The position numbers and the translations under genes are program-made. A DNA stretch of 64,000 bases, taken from Reyranella sp. (GTDB lineage Bacteria > Pseudomonadota > Alphaproteobacteria > Reyranellales > Reyranellaceae). The DNA lies in the NCBI RefSeq assembly GCF_004297405.1, contig NZ_SCVC01000012.1, forward strand, positions 1 through 64,000, written 5' to 3'. Below are positions 33,624 through 41,787 of the stretch, piece by piece (within the stretch, counting starts at the first letter, position 1; each line of letters starts with the position of its first letter). The notes beneath the pieces were generated by a model. That model saw nothing but the letters and a program-made list of their open reading frames with translations. It was not told the DNA's origin and ran no database searches.

Positions 33624-33983
33624 GTGCCCGAGACGAAATCCTATTCAGGAAGCTGCCACTGTGGCGCCGTGACCTATGACGTCGAGCTCGACGTCTCTGG
33701 GGCGATCAAGTGCAACTGTTCGATCTGCAGCCGGCTCGGCGCCGTGCTGGCCTTCGCCCCCAAAAGCAAGCTCACGCTGAAGTCCGGCGAGGACGCCCTC
33801 GTCGATTACCAGTTCGGTAAAAAGCGTCTGCATCATCGCCATTGCCGGAGTTGCGGGATCGAGACCTTTGCCGAAGGCGCGATGCCCGACGGGACACCGA
33901 CGGTCGCCATCAATCTCCGTTGCATCGACGGGATGGACGTGGACAAACTCTCGGCCCGCCCGTTCGACGGGCGAAGCCTTTAG
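33624..33983 (+). CDS. GFA-family zinc protein (glutathione-dependent formaldehyde-activating enzyme-like)
   Basis: GTG start at 33624 behind a strong GGAGGAGG; 119 residues, the usual length. Zinc ligands characteristic of GFA proteins are visible: SCHCGAVTY (CxC), KCNCSICSRLG (CxCxxC) and HCRSCGIETFA. Relatives speed formation of S-hydroxymethylglutathione, though most GFA proteins are of unproven function. A dimethylglycine-dehydrogenase-like enzyme, which can release formaldehyde, lies several genes upstream but is not co-transcribed. Confidence 0.85.
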   Translation: MPETKSYSGSCHCGAVTYDVELDVSGAIKCNCSICSRLGAVLAFAPKSKLTLKSGEDALVDYQFGKKRLHHRHCRSCGIETFAEGAMPDGTPTVAINLRCIDGMDVDKLSARPFDGRSL

Positions 33984-34006
33984 CGTTGCGAGTAGGGGAA
34001 AACATC

Positions 34007-34831
34007 ATGAGTGTCAGTCAGGCAGACAAGGCCAGGAAGTTCCGCGCACTGCACGAGGCGCCCGGCGCTTTCATCATTCCCAATCCATGGGATGCGGGCT
34101 CCGCACGCGTGCTGGCCGGTCTCGGCTTCGAGGCGCTGGCTACGTCGAGTGGCGCCAAGGCGGGTGTGCTCGGCAAGCGCGATGGCAAGGTGACGCGCGA
34201 AGAAGCGCTGGCCAACGCGCGTCTGATCGTGAACGCGACCGACCTGCCGGTTGCTGCCGATCTCGAGAAGGGCTTTGGCGATACGCCGTCAGATGCGGCC
34301 GAGACGATCCGCCAGGCGTCAGGTGTCGGCCTGGTCGGTGGTTCCATCGAGGATGCGACCGGCGACAAGGACAAGCCGCTTTACGATATCGAGACAGCGG
34401 CGACGCGCATCAAGGCGGCCGTCGAGGCGGCGCGCTCGCTGCCCGTGCCGTTCGTGCTGACGGCCCGGGCCGAAGGCTTCCTGCGTGGGCAAGCCGATCT
34501 GAATGATGTCATCAAGCGACTGCAGGCCTACGAGGCCGCAGGGGCGGACGTGCTGTTCGCGCCGGGTCTACCCGACCTCGCGGCGGTGAAGAAGGTTTGC
34601 AGCGCGCTCAAGAAGCCGTTCAACTTCATGGTCGGCATCAAGGGCAAATCCTTCAGCAAGGCCGAGCTCGAGGCCGCTGGTGTGAAGCGCATCAGCCTCG
34701 CCACGTCACTCTACCGCGCCGCCATGACGGGGCTCGTCGATGCGGCGAAGGAAGTGAAGGACAAGGGCACCTTCACCTATCTTGATCATTCGATCCCGAC
34801 ACCGGACCTGAACGCCTTCATGAAGGAGTAG
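34007..34831 (+). CDS. Isocitrate lyase / PEP mutase superfamily protein (first paralogue)
   Basis: ATG 34007 follows AGGGGAAAA and gives 274 residues of a TIM-barrel protein. It shows NPWDAGSARVL near the N-terminus, AADLEKGFGD with the Mg-binding acidic residues and GGSIEDATGDKDKPLYD where the active-site gating loop is expected. The KKCGH motif of isocitrate and methylisocitrate lyases is absent, so it is neither of these. Its subgroup (often labelled carboxyvinyl-carboxyphosphonate phosphorylmutase-like) has no agreed substrate. Nearby AEP genes make an action on a phosphono- or oxalo-acid attractive but unproven. A paralogue is at 39945-40760. Confidence 0.82.
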   Translation: MSVSQADKARKFRALHEAPGAFIIPNPWDAGSARVLAGLGFEALATSSGAKAGVLGKRDGKVTREEALANARLIVNATDLPVAADLEKGFGDTPSDAAETIRQASGVGLVGGSIEDATGDKDKPLYDIETAATRIKAAVEAARSLPVPFVLTARAEGFLRGQADLNDVIKRLQAYEAAGADVLFAPGLPDLAAVKKVCSALKKPFNFMVGIKGKSFSKAELEAAGVKRISLATSLYRAAMTGLVDAAKEVKDKGTFTYLDHSIPTPDLNAFMKE

Positions 34832-34879
34832 GCGTCTCGACGCTCGGCGAAGAGGAGATGAAGCGGATCGCGGCCGAGG

Positions 34880-35257
34880 TCATTTCTCGACCGCGCCACC
34901 GCCTTCGGCCCAGTCCTTGAAGGCGCCGAGGTTGTAGACTTCGTTGAATCCGAAATCCTTCAGCACCTTGCCGCTCAACGCTGAGCGGCCACCCGAGGCG
35001 CAATAGACGATCACGGTCTTGCCCTTGTCGAAGCTCTTGTCGTGATAGGGTGAGTCGGGGTCGGCGCGAAACTCGAGCATGCCGCGCGAGACGTTTACTG
35101 CGCCGGCAACCTTGCCGCTCTTCTCGACCTCGGCCGTATCGCGCACATCGACCACCAGGGTATTGCCCTTGGCGATCATGTCCTTGGCCTCGGCCGGCGT
35201 GATCTTGGGCACCGCGGCATTCGCCGCCTCCATCAACTGCTTGACGCTCGTTGCCAT
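34880..35257 (-). CDS. Rhodanese-like sulfurtransferase, single domain
   Basis: Start ATG 35257 is preceded on its strand by AGGAGG; 125 residues. TLVVDVRDTAEVEKSGKV and the active-site loop YCASGGRSA, with the catalytic cysteine, define a single rhodanese domain. The terminal GAFKDWAEGGGAVEK is also typical. It likely moves sulfane sulfur in the cytoplasm; no signal peptide is present. It is alone on this strand, convergent with the PEP-mutase-like gene and divergent from the Bug receptor gene. Confidence 0.9.
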   Translation of the reverse strand: MATSVKQLMEAANAAVPKITPAEAKDMIAKGNTLVVDVRDTAEVEKSGKVAGAVNVSRGMLEFRADPDSPYHDKSFDKGKTVIVYCASGGRSALSGKVLKDFGFNEVYNLGAFKDWAEGGGAVEK

Positions 35258-35352
35258 GGATATCCTCCTGGTGATCGTTGTCGTGGGAGCTGGTGGGAAT
35301 TCCAGTCCCGCGTGTACAGTGTGACCCAATTGAAAGCTCCGAGGAAACGACC

Positions 35353-36345
35353 ATGTCGTCTTTGTCCCGCCGCCATCTGATGGCGGCTTCCGCGGCTGCG
35401 GTGCTGGTCGCACCGTCGCTCGCCCGGGCGCAGGGCGCAGCGCCGGCCTGGCCTGCCAAGCAGATCCGGATGATCGCGCCCTACCCACCGGGCGGTGGCG
35501 TGGATACGGTCACCCGCGCCTTTTCAGACAAGGTCGGTCCCAAGATCGGGCAGGCCATCGTGGTCGACAACCAACCGGGCGCTGGTGGCGTGCTGGGTGG
35601 CGCGGCGCTCGCCCGTTCACCGAACGATGGCTACACTCTGATGGTGGGTAGCTTGGTCGACTATTCGATCGCGCCATTCTTCCATCAGGGCCTCACCTTC
35701 GACATGGCGAAGGACTTCGTGCCGATCCTCGAGATCGCCAACGGCACGATCGCCGTGCTGGTGACGCCGAGCCTGCCGGTGAAGAACGTGCAGGAGCTGA
35801 TCGCGCTCGCCAAATCCAAGCCCGGCCAGCTCTCCTATGCCTCGTCAGGCTTCGGCGGTCTGATCCATCTCAACTACGAGATGCTGAAGCAGATCACGGG
35901 CGCGGAAATGACTCACGTGCCTTACAAGGGCACGACACAGTTCCAGGCCGACCTCTATGAAGGCCGCGTGCAGGTCTCGATCGACAATGTGCTGGCCCAC
36001 CTGCCGCACATCGCCTCGGGTAAGGTGCGCTGCCTTGCGGTTACGTCGAAGAACCGTTCGCCGCTGCTGCCGGATGCGCCGACCATGGCGGAGGCGGGCG
36101 TGCCGGGTTCTGAATCGGCCACCAACTACACCTTATTCGCCCCGAAGGGCATAGCCCCCGAGATCGTCGCCAGGCTCAATGCTTCCGGAAACGAGGTGGT
36201 CAAGGATCCCGAGTTCCGTGAGCGCATGCTGAAGCTCGGCATTGTCCCCGTTGGCAGCACGCAGCCCGAAGTGCAGGCCAAGCTGACCTCGGAGATGAAG
36301 CGGTGGGGCGACGTCATCCAAAAGGGCAATATCAAGCCAAGCTGA
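35353..36345 (+). CDS. Tripartite tricarboxylate-type (Bug/TctC) periplasmic solute receptor
   Basis: ATG 35353 is selected because it begins a twin-arginine-like signal (SRRHLMAASAAAVLVAP, cleaved after ARA-Q); 330 residues. The mature protein has Bug-family features: IRMIAPYPPGGGVDTVTR, QAIVVDNQPGAGG, GGAALARSPNDGYTLMVG, and THVPYKGTTQFQ. Bug proteins bind carboxylates or amides. No TctA/TctB membrane genes are adjacent, but an MFS carrier begins 10 bp downstream; the receptor may work with a distant TctAB or as a sensor. Confidence 0.9.
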   Translation: MSSLSRRHLMAASAAAVLVAPSLARAQGAAPAWPAKQIRMIAPYPPGGGVDTVTRAFSDKVGPKIGQAIVVDNQPGAGGVLGGAALARSPNDGYTLMVGSLVDYSIAPFFHQGLTFDMAKDFVPILEIANGTIAVLVTPSLPVKNVQELIALAKSKPGQLSYASSGFGGLIHLNYEMLKQITGAEMTHVPYKGTTQFQADLYEGRVQVSIDNVLAHLPHIASGKVRCLAVTSKNRSPLLPDAPTMAEAGVPGSESATNYTLFAPKGIAPEIVARLNASGNEVVKDPEFRERMLKLGIVPVGSTQPEVQAKLTSEMKRWGDVIQKGNIKPS

Positions 36346-36355
36346 GTAGTACCTC

Positions 36356-37570
36356 GTGTTCCATGGTTGGCGGGTCGTTGCGGCCTGCTTTGTCATCGCG
36401 GCCTTCGCCTGGGCGTTGGGCCTGTTCGGCGCCAGCGTCTATCTGCAGGCCGTCACCGCCGCGCATGGCTGGCCGGTGGCCGAAGTGGCGTCGGCCATCA
36501 CGCTCTTCTTCCTCGTAAGCGCCAGCATCCAGCGTCTCGTCGGCCGCAGCATCGATCGCTGGGGGCCGCGGCCGGTGTTGTCGATCGGCGCCGTTTCCAT
36601 GACGCTGGGTGTTGCGCTGATCGGGCAGGTGAGCGCGCCGTGGCAGCTCTATCCCTGCTTCGCGCTGGTCGGCATCGGCTGGTCGACGCTGTCCACCACC
36701 GGCCTCACAGCGACCGTGGCGCCCTGGTTCGAGCGCCATCAGGGGCGTTCCATGACGCTCGCCATCATGGGCGCCAGTCTGGGGGCGATCCTCGGTGTGC
36801 CGTTGCTGTTGTTTGCTCTGGCACGGCTCGGTCTGGGACAAGGATTGATCGCTACGGGCCTCGTTGCCGCGGCGTTGCTGTTGCCGCTGATCTGGCGCGT
36901 GCTGCGCTTTCGTGGCCCGGCCGATCTCGGCGTGGGCCGTGACGGCGAAGCGCGGGCCGTGGGTGCGGTACAGTCCGCCGCCACAACACCCGTCGCCGCT
37001 CTTGGCCGGCCCCGTATCCTGCTGTGGAGCGCCGCGGCGGGCTTTGCGCTCGCCCTGACGGTGCAGATCGGCTTCATCACCCATCACGTTGCCTTGGCCG
37101 AACCTATGCTGGGCACGGCAGGGGCGGGCTTGCTGGTGAGTGCGACCGGTGTGACGGCCTTCGTTGGCCGGCTCGTGCTGGCGCGCATCGTCGACAGGGT
37201 CGATGTCCGGCGGCTGGCCTGCCTCGTCATGGCTGTCCAGACCCTGGCCCTACTTGCCATCGCGCTCTGGCCGACAGCGCCGGTTCTCGTCGCGGCGAGC
37301 CTGGTCTACGGCTACGGCATCGGCCACGTGACGACCCTGGGCCCGGTTGTCGTGCGCCGTGAGTTCGGCGCCGCCGCTTTCGGCGCGACCTATGGTGCGG
37401 CCGCGACCGTGATCCAGCTCGTCTCGGCCTTTGGGCCGGCCCTGCTGGGCTTTCTGCGCGATGGTTTCGGTGGCTACGGGCCAGGGTTGGTGATGGCCTC
37501 GATCATCACGACAATGAGCTGCCTGACGTTGTTCGTTGGCCGCCACTGGGGCAGGCGGCGGAGCCGCTAG
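36356..37570 (+). CDS. Major facilitator superfamily transporter (OFA/monocarboxylate-type)
   Basis: GTG start at 36356, 10 bp after the Bug receptor; 404 residues and about 12 hydrophobic segments. The opening FHGWRVVAACF, the loop VGRSIDRWGPRPVLSIG between helices 2 and 3 (motif A-like), and APWFERHQGRSMTLAIMGASLG resemble the oxalate/formate antiporter and monocarboxylate transporter branch. Substrate unknown, probably an organic anion. The coupling to the receptor and the flavin monooxygenase downstream suggests uptake or efflux of the same compound. Confidence 0.85.
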   Translation: MFHGWRVVAACFVIAAFAWALGLFGASVYLQAVTAAHGWPVAEVASAITLFFLVSASIQRLVGRSIDRWGPRPVLSIGAVSMTLGVALIGQVSAPWQLYPCFALVGIGWSTLSTTGLTATVAPWFERHQGRSMTLAIMGASLGAILGVPLLLFALARLGLGQGLIATGLVAAALLLPLIWRVLRFRGPADLGVGRDGEARAVGAVQSAATTPVAALGRPRILLWSAAAGFALALTVQIGFITHHVALAEPMLGTAGAGLLVSATGVTAFVGRLVLARIVDRVDVRRLACLVMAVQTLALLAIALWPTAPVLVAASLVYGYGIGHVTTLGPVVVRREFGAAAFGATYGAAATVIQLVSAFGPALLGFLRDGFGGYGPGLVMASIITTMSCLTLFVGRHWGRRRSR

Positions 37571-37622
37571 ATCTGCGGAGGGTGGAGTTGCCACGCCCCG
37601 TGCTTTCCGCGATGAAGTTGGC

Positions 37623-39113
37623 ATGGATACAATCGCCGCCCTGATGCCGGCTGACCGCACGGCATCTGAACATTTCGATGTGCTGATCGTCGGCGCGGGC
37701 CTCTCCGGCATTGGCGCCGCCTGGCACTTGCAGAAAGAATGCCCGGGCAAGAGCTACGCCATCGTCGAAGCGCGAGAGGCCAGTGGCGGGACCTGGGATC
37801 TCTTCCGTTATCCCGGCGTCCGTTCCGACTCCGACATGTACACGCTGGGCTATCGTTTCCGGCCGTGGAAGGACGCCAAGGCCATCGCCGACGGGCCGTC
37901 GATCCTGTCCTACATCCGCGAGGTCGCAACCGACCACGGCATCGACCGGAAGATCAAATACCAGCATCGCGTCGTCGGCGCTTCGTGGTCCACGCCCGAC
38001 TCGAAGTGGACAGTCGAACTGGAACGCGGCCCGGATAAGGAACGCGTCTTCATCTCCTGCGGCTTCCTGTGGATGTGCAGTGGTTACTATCGCTACGAGG
38101 CGGGGTACCTGCCGGAGTTTGCGGGTGCCGATCGCTTCAAGGGCCAGATGATCCATCCGCAGCACTGGCCGCAGGATCTCGACTATGCCGGCAAGAAGGT
38201 CGTGGTGATCGGCAGTGGCGCCACGGCGGTTACGGTGGTGCCGGCGATGGCCGAAACGGCCGCGCACGTCACCATGTTGCAGCGTTCGCCGACCTATGTG
38301 GTGGCGCGGCCGGCCGAAGACCCGATCGCCAACAAGCTCAAGCGCAAGCTGCCGCTCAAGCTCGCTTACATGATGACGCGCTGGAAGAACGTCCTGCTCG
38401 GCATGTATTTCTACCAGATGTGCAAGCGCAAGCCGGAGAAGGTGAAGGGCCTGATCCTGGGTGGCGTGCGCCAGATGCTGGGGCCGGACTTTGACGTCGG
38501 CAAGCATTTCACCCCACGCTACAACCCGTGGGATCAGCGTCTATGCCTCGTGCCCGATGCCGACCTGTTCCGCGCCATTCGCAAGAAGCGCGTCTCGGTC
38601 GTCACCGACCAGATCGAGACCTTTACCGAGACGGGCATCAAGCTGAAGTCTGGCGAGCAACTGGACGCCGATATCGTCGTGACGGCGACCGGGCTGGTGC
38701 TGCAGCCGCTCGGCGGCGCGAGCCTCGTCGTCGATGGCAAGCCGGTGAAGCCGTCGGAGACGATGATCTACAAGGGCATGATGTACAGCGACATACCGAA
38801 CCTCGCCTCGGTGTTCGGCTACACCAACGCGTCGTGGACGCTGAAGGCCGATCTCGTCTGCGAGTATGTCTGCCGCCTGCTGAACCATATGGATCGCAAG
38901 GGCTTCAAGCAGTGCACGCCGCGCAACAATGATCCGACCTTGACCGAGGAACCGTGGGTTAACTTCTCCTCGGGCTATATCCAGCGCGCTCTGGCGCATC
39001 AGCCCAAGCAGGGCTCCAAGCGCCCCTGGAAGCTCTACCAGAACTACGCGCTGGATCTGGTGAGCCTGCGCTACGGCTCGGTGCGCGACAAGGCGATGGC
39101 GTTCACGCGCTGA
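37623..39113 (+). CDS. Flavin-containing monooxygenase, Baeyer-Villiger type
   Basis: ATG 37623 begins a 496-residue protein with an FAD motif GAGLSGIG (24-31), an NADPH motif GSGATA (197-202) and the fingerprint F-K-G-xxx-H-xxx-W-P at residues 172-183 that marks type I Baeyer-Villiger monooxygenases and related FMOs. It inserts oxygen into a ketone or oxidises a soft heteroatom at NADPH cost. The hydratase just downstream on the opposite strand and the flavoprotein far upstream at 12287 hint at degradation of cyclic ketones or steroids, but no complete pathway is here. Confidence 0.87.
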   Translation: MDTIAALMPADRTASEHFDVLIVGAGLSGIGAAWHLQKECPGKSYAIVEAREASGGTWDLFRYPGVRSDSDMYTLGYRFRPWKDAKAIADGPSILSYIREVATDHGIDRKIKYQHRVVGASWSTPDSKWTVELERGPDKERVFISCGFLWMCSGYYRYEAGYLPEFAGADRFKGQMIHPQHWPQDLDYAGKKVVVIGSGATAVTVVPAMAETAAHVTMLQRSPTYVVARPAEDPIANKLKRKLPLKLAYMMTRWKNVLLGMYFYQMCKRKPEKVKGLILGGVRQMLGPDFDVGKHFTPRYNPWDQRLCLVPDADLFRAIRKKRVSVVTDQIETFTETGIKLKSGEQLDADIVVTATGLVLQPLGGASLVVDGKPVKPSETMIYKGMMYSDIPNLASVFGYTNASWTLKADLVCEYVCRLLNHMDRKGFKQCTPRNNDPTLTEEPWVNFSSGYIQRALAHQPKQGSKRPWKLYQNYALDLVSLRYGSVRDKAMAFTR

Positions 39114-39131
39114 CGAGCAGGGTGCGCTTTG

Positions 39132-39911
39132 TTAGGTGAAGGCAACCTCGACCGAACCGAAGGGGCCGAAGTCGGCGATATAGGTTTCCCCGGCCTTGGG
39201 TGCGAGCATGCCGGTCAGCGTGCCGGTGCTCACCATCTCGCCGGCCTTCATCCCCACGCCGGTGCGTGAGAGTTCGTTGGCGAGCCAGGTGAGCGGCACC
39301 ATCGGATGGTCGAGCGCGGCCGCCGCCGTGCCCTTGCGGCGGAGCTTACCATTGGAGGCGAGCGTCGCCTCCTGGCCCGCGATGTCGCGCTTGCGCCAGT
39401 CCTCGATCGGCGGTCCGTAGATGATGGTGCCGGAGCCCGCACCGTCGGCCAGGATCGCCGGCAAGGGCGGGAAGGCCGCGTCGTGGATGAAGCGGCACTC
39501 TGCCAACTCTAGGCCGGGATGTAGCGAGACGACGGCCTCGGTGACCTCCTCGACCGAGTAAGGCTTCTCGCGCGGCGGCAGGTCGATGCCAAGCTTTGCC
39601 TGATATTCGACTTCGGGGATCGGGCTCGCGAGCTTGGCGCGCTCCACGGTGAGGGGCGTCGGCTTGATGAAATAGACGCGGCCGTAGATCGGCGAGTCAG
39701 TGCGCAGCGCCTTCTGCATCTCTTCTTTCATGGCGGCGATCTTCCAGCCACGCACCGGCCAGCCGAGCTCCTCGGCGACAAGGCCCGCAATCTTGTAGGC
39801 GGTCGCTTTGTCTGGCGGCACAAGCCCGGTAGCGAGGCCGCTCTGTTGGCGACCATCGCGGCGAAGAGAGGCGAGGAGGCGGGCGACTTCCCGTTGCGCT
39901 TGGATGTCCAT
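39132..39911 (-). CDS. 2-oxo-4-pentenoate hydratase family protein (MhpD/HpaH-like)
   Basis: The protein of 259 residues has the fumarylacetoacetate-hydrolase-like fold: GWKIAAMKEEMQKAL, the EVEYQAKLGIDLPPREKPY segment split around the E-x-E metal motif, ALDHPMVPLTWLANELSRTG and the terminal TGMLAPKAGETYIADFG. These enzymes hydrate 2-hydroxypenta-2,4-dienoates after meta-cleavage of aromatics. No meta-cleavage dioxygenase or aldolase gene is adjacent, so the substrate is open. It is divergent from the second PEP-mutase-like gene with a 33-bp gap. Confidence 0.82.
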   Translation of the reverse strand: MDIQAQREVARLLASLRRDGRQQSGLATGLVPPDKATAYKIAGLVAEELGWPVRGWKIAAMKEEMQKALRTDSPIYGRVYFIKPTPLTVERAKLASPIPEVEYQAKLGIDLPPREKPYSVEEVTEAVVSLHPGLELAECRFIHDAAFPPLPAILADGAGSGTIIYGPPIEDWRKRDIAGQEATLASNGKLRRKGTAAAALDHPMVPLTWLANELSRTGVGMKAGEMVSTGTLTGMLAPKAGETYIADFGPFGSVEVAFT

Positions 39912-39944
39912 CGGTGTTCCTTAGCAGAAAGTGGAGGAGGGGCG

Positions 39945-40760
39945 ATGCGCACGCAGGCGGAAAAGGGCCAGGAGTTTCGCAGGCTGCACGAACAGCCGGG
40001 ACTGTTGCTGCTGCCCAACCCGTGGGATGCCGGTACAGCGAAGCTGCTGCAATCGCTGGGCTTCGAGGCGCTGGCGACGACGAGCCTCGGCATGTCCAAT
40101 GCGTTGGGCCGGGTCGATGGCGACAATGCCGTGAGCCGCGCCGAGCTGCTCGAGAACTGCCGCGTGATCGCTGAGGCCACCGATCTGCCGGTCAATGCCG
40201 ATCTCGAGAACGGCTATGCCGACGATCCGAAGGAAGCGGCGACCATTCTGCGTGACGCCGTGCACGTGGGCATCGTCGGTGGCTCGATCGAGGATTGGAG
40301 CGGCGAGCGCATCTACGATTTCAATCATGCTGTCGAGCGCGTGCAGGCGAGTGTCGAGATGGTGCGCTCGCTCGGCGTACCGTTCACCTTCACGGCGCGG
40401 GCCGACAACCTGATCCGCGGCGTCAGGGATCTCGACGATACGATCCGTCGGCTGAAGGCGTTCGAGGCGGCGGGCGCCGATGTGCTCTATGCGCCCGGCC
40501 TGCGTGACCTCGCGACCATGCGCACTGTGGTGTCCGAGATCGGCAAGCCGTTGAACGTCGTGATGAGTGCGGGCGATCCCGATCTCACGGCAGATCAGAT
40601 CGCCGCGGTCGGCGTGAAGCGCATCAGCGTCGGCGGTGCGCTCTCGCGGCTGGCGCTGGCCGCCTTCATGAAGGGCGCGCGCGACATGAAGGGTGGCAGC
40701 TTCCTCTGGATGCGCGACACCATGCCGACCAGCGACCTCAAGAAGGTGTTCTGCAAGTAG
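39945..40760 (+). CDS. Isocitrate lyase / PEP mutase superfamily protein (second paralogue)
   Basis: ATG 39945 has a GGAGGAGG ribosome binding site; 271 residues. It parallels the protein at 34007 along its length: FRRLHEQPG, NPWDAGTAKLL, NADLENGYADDP and GGSIEDWSGERIYDF in the gating-loop position. Again the KKCGH lyase motif is missing and the loop is shorter than in the first copy, so the two may differ in substrate. It lies between the AEP catabolic and AEP uptake operons but no direct link is shown. Confidence 0.82.
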   Translation: MRTQAEKGQEFRRLHEQPGLLLLPNPWDAGTAKLLQSLGFEALATTSLGMSNALGRVDGDNAVSRAELLENCRVIAEATDLPVNADLENGYADDPKEAATILRDAVHVGIVGGSIEDWSGERIYDFNHAVERVQASVEMVRSLGVPFTFTARADNLIRGVRDLDDTIRRLKAFEAAGADVLYAPGLRDLATMRTVVSEIGKPLNVVMSAGDPDLTADQIAAVGVKRISVGGALSRLALAAFMKGARDMKGGSFLWMRDTMPTSDLKKVFCK

Positions 40761-40770
40761 CCGGGTGTTG

Positions 40771-41229
40771 CTAGGCGGCCTGTCGGTATCGCAATCCACC
40801 CAACGCTGGGATTGTTTCGTCGCCGATCTGGCGCAGCAGTGAGCCGAGATCGTAGTGGAAGCGCTCACTCAGCATCAGGCCGTCCTTGAAGGCGAGGACC
40901 ACGACGAAAGGCTGCACGATCGGCCGGCCGGTCGGCGCGATGCCGAGGAAGGGGCCGACATGTTTGCCGTGCCAGGTTGCCTCGCCGATATAGCCGTCGC
41001 CATCGGTCCAGGCGGAGGTCTGCGTGGGCCCGCGCTTTACCTCGACGTCGAAGGTGGTCCACCATTGGCGATAGTGCGCCGCCGCACCATCGTGGCCATC
41101 CCAGACCTGACCGGTCGCGAGATCTTCGAAACGGCATTCGGGATGCAATGTGGCGAGTGTGCCTGGCAGGTCCTGGGCGTTCTCGGCCAAGAGATGACGG
41201 CGCACGAGGTCGGCGAGTTGGGGGTTCAA
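40771..41229 (-). CDS. SnoaL-like / NTF2-fold protein
   Basis: The start is TTG 41229 with AGGAGAG eight bases upstream; 152 residues. Sequence such as VRRHLLAENAQDLPGTLATLHPECRFED, followed by a WDGHDGAAAHYRQWW stretch and a HGKHVGPFLGIAPTGRPI segment, fits the SnoaL polyketide-cyclase-like branch of NTF2-fold proteins. Members are ester cyclases, hydrolases or have no known activity. It is divergent from the MarR gene over a 50-bp region with an AT-rich near-palindrome, so it is a likely MarR target. Confidence 0.75.
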   Translation of the reverse strand: MNPQLADLVRRHLLAENAQDLPGTLATLHPECRFEDLATGQVWDGHDGAAAHYRQWWTTFDVEVKRGPTQTSAWTDGDGYIGEATWHGKHVGPFLGIAPTGRPIVQPFVVVLAFKDGLMLSERFHYDLGSLLRQIGDETIPALGGLRYRQAA

Positions 41230-41242
41230 GGCGACTCTCCTG

Positions 41243-41269
41243 TTATATTCGAGTGCTGATAATATATAA
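41243..41269. promoter_or_regulatory. AT-rich near-palindrome between SnoaL-like and MarR genes
   Basis: TTATATT (41243-41249) and AATATATAA (41261-41269) form an imperfect dyad in an otherwise GC-rich region, centred between divergent starts at 41229 and 41280. MarR proteins usually bind AT-rich dyads in their own divergent promoter. The AATATATAA may also contain a -10 region for the MarR gene. Confidence 0.5.
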
Positions 41270-41279
41270 GAGGGCTGAT

Positions 41280-41762
41280 ATGAGTCGCAAGACTAGGGCG
41301 ATCGCGCCCATTCCTCGTCCGGGAGAGGGCAAGCGCGGACCGGATGGTTATCTCGGCTATCTCGTGCGCCAAGCCCACGTCGCGGTTCGGGCCGCGATGG
41401 ACAAGGCGCTGGCCGAACTCGAAGTGACGTCACCGCAGTTCGTCGTGCTGACGATGGTTTCGGCCTATCCCGGCCTCTCTGGCGCGGACCTTGCACGGCT
41501 CACGTTTCTCACGCCGCAGACCATCAACCTGATCGTGGGCAACCTCGTGAAGGCGGGCGCGGTCGAGAAGTCGGCCGATCCCGCGCACGGCCGTATCCTG
41601 CGCCTGCAGGTGACGGACGAGGGCGAGGTGCTGCTGAAGCGCTGCAAGGCCCGTGTCCAAGAGGTCGAGGAGCGGATTGCGGGACTGGTCGGGCGCGAGG
41701 AGGAGAAGGTGGTGCGTCGGTGGCTGGCTGCGGTCGGCGCAAAACTGGTGGCGGATCGCTGA
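41280..41762 (+). CDS. MarR-family transcriptional regulator
   Basis: ATG 41280 follows AGAGGG; 160 residues. The winged-helix core is visible as LEVTSPQFVVLTMVSAYPGLSGADLARL, broken into helix 2 (SPQFVVLTMVS) and recognition region (TPQTINLIVGNLVKAGAVEK), then the wing ADPAHGRILRLQVTDEGE. Basic Pro-rich tail at the N-terminus (IPRPGEGKRGP). It probably represses itself and the divergent SnoaL-like gene. Because the AEP importer starts 170 bp downstream, it could also read into or control that operon, but the importer has its own 39-bp element. Confidence 0.88.
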   Translation: MSRKTRAIAPIPRPGEGKRGPDGYLGYLVRQAHVAVRAAMDKALAELEVTSPQFVVLTMVSAYPGLSGADLARLTFLTPQTINLIVGNLVKAGAVEKSADPAHGRILRLQVTDEGEVLLKRCKARVQEVEERIAGLVGREEEKVVRRWLAAVGAKLVADR

Positions 41763-41766
41763 GTGA

Positions 41767-41787
41767 CCTATCGGCAGGACAGATAGG
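41767..41787. promoter_or_regulatory. Dyad CCTATC-N9-GATAGG before the AEP importer
   Basis: CCTATC (41767-41772) and GATAGG (41782-41787) form a perfect dyad with nine bases between. The right arm is the first part of the 39-bp element. In copy 1 only the GATAGG half is obvious (29568-29573). The size fits a dimeric regulator site. Confidence 0.5.

Noticed and set aside
34007-34831. Methylisocitrate lyase (PrpB) forming a methylcitrate cycle with the PrpF-like gene
   Set aside because: The KKCGH lyase motif is missing and no PrpC or PrpD is present; the PrpF-like gene is 13 kb away.
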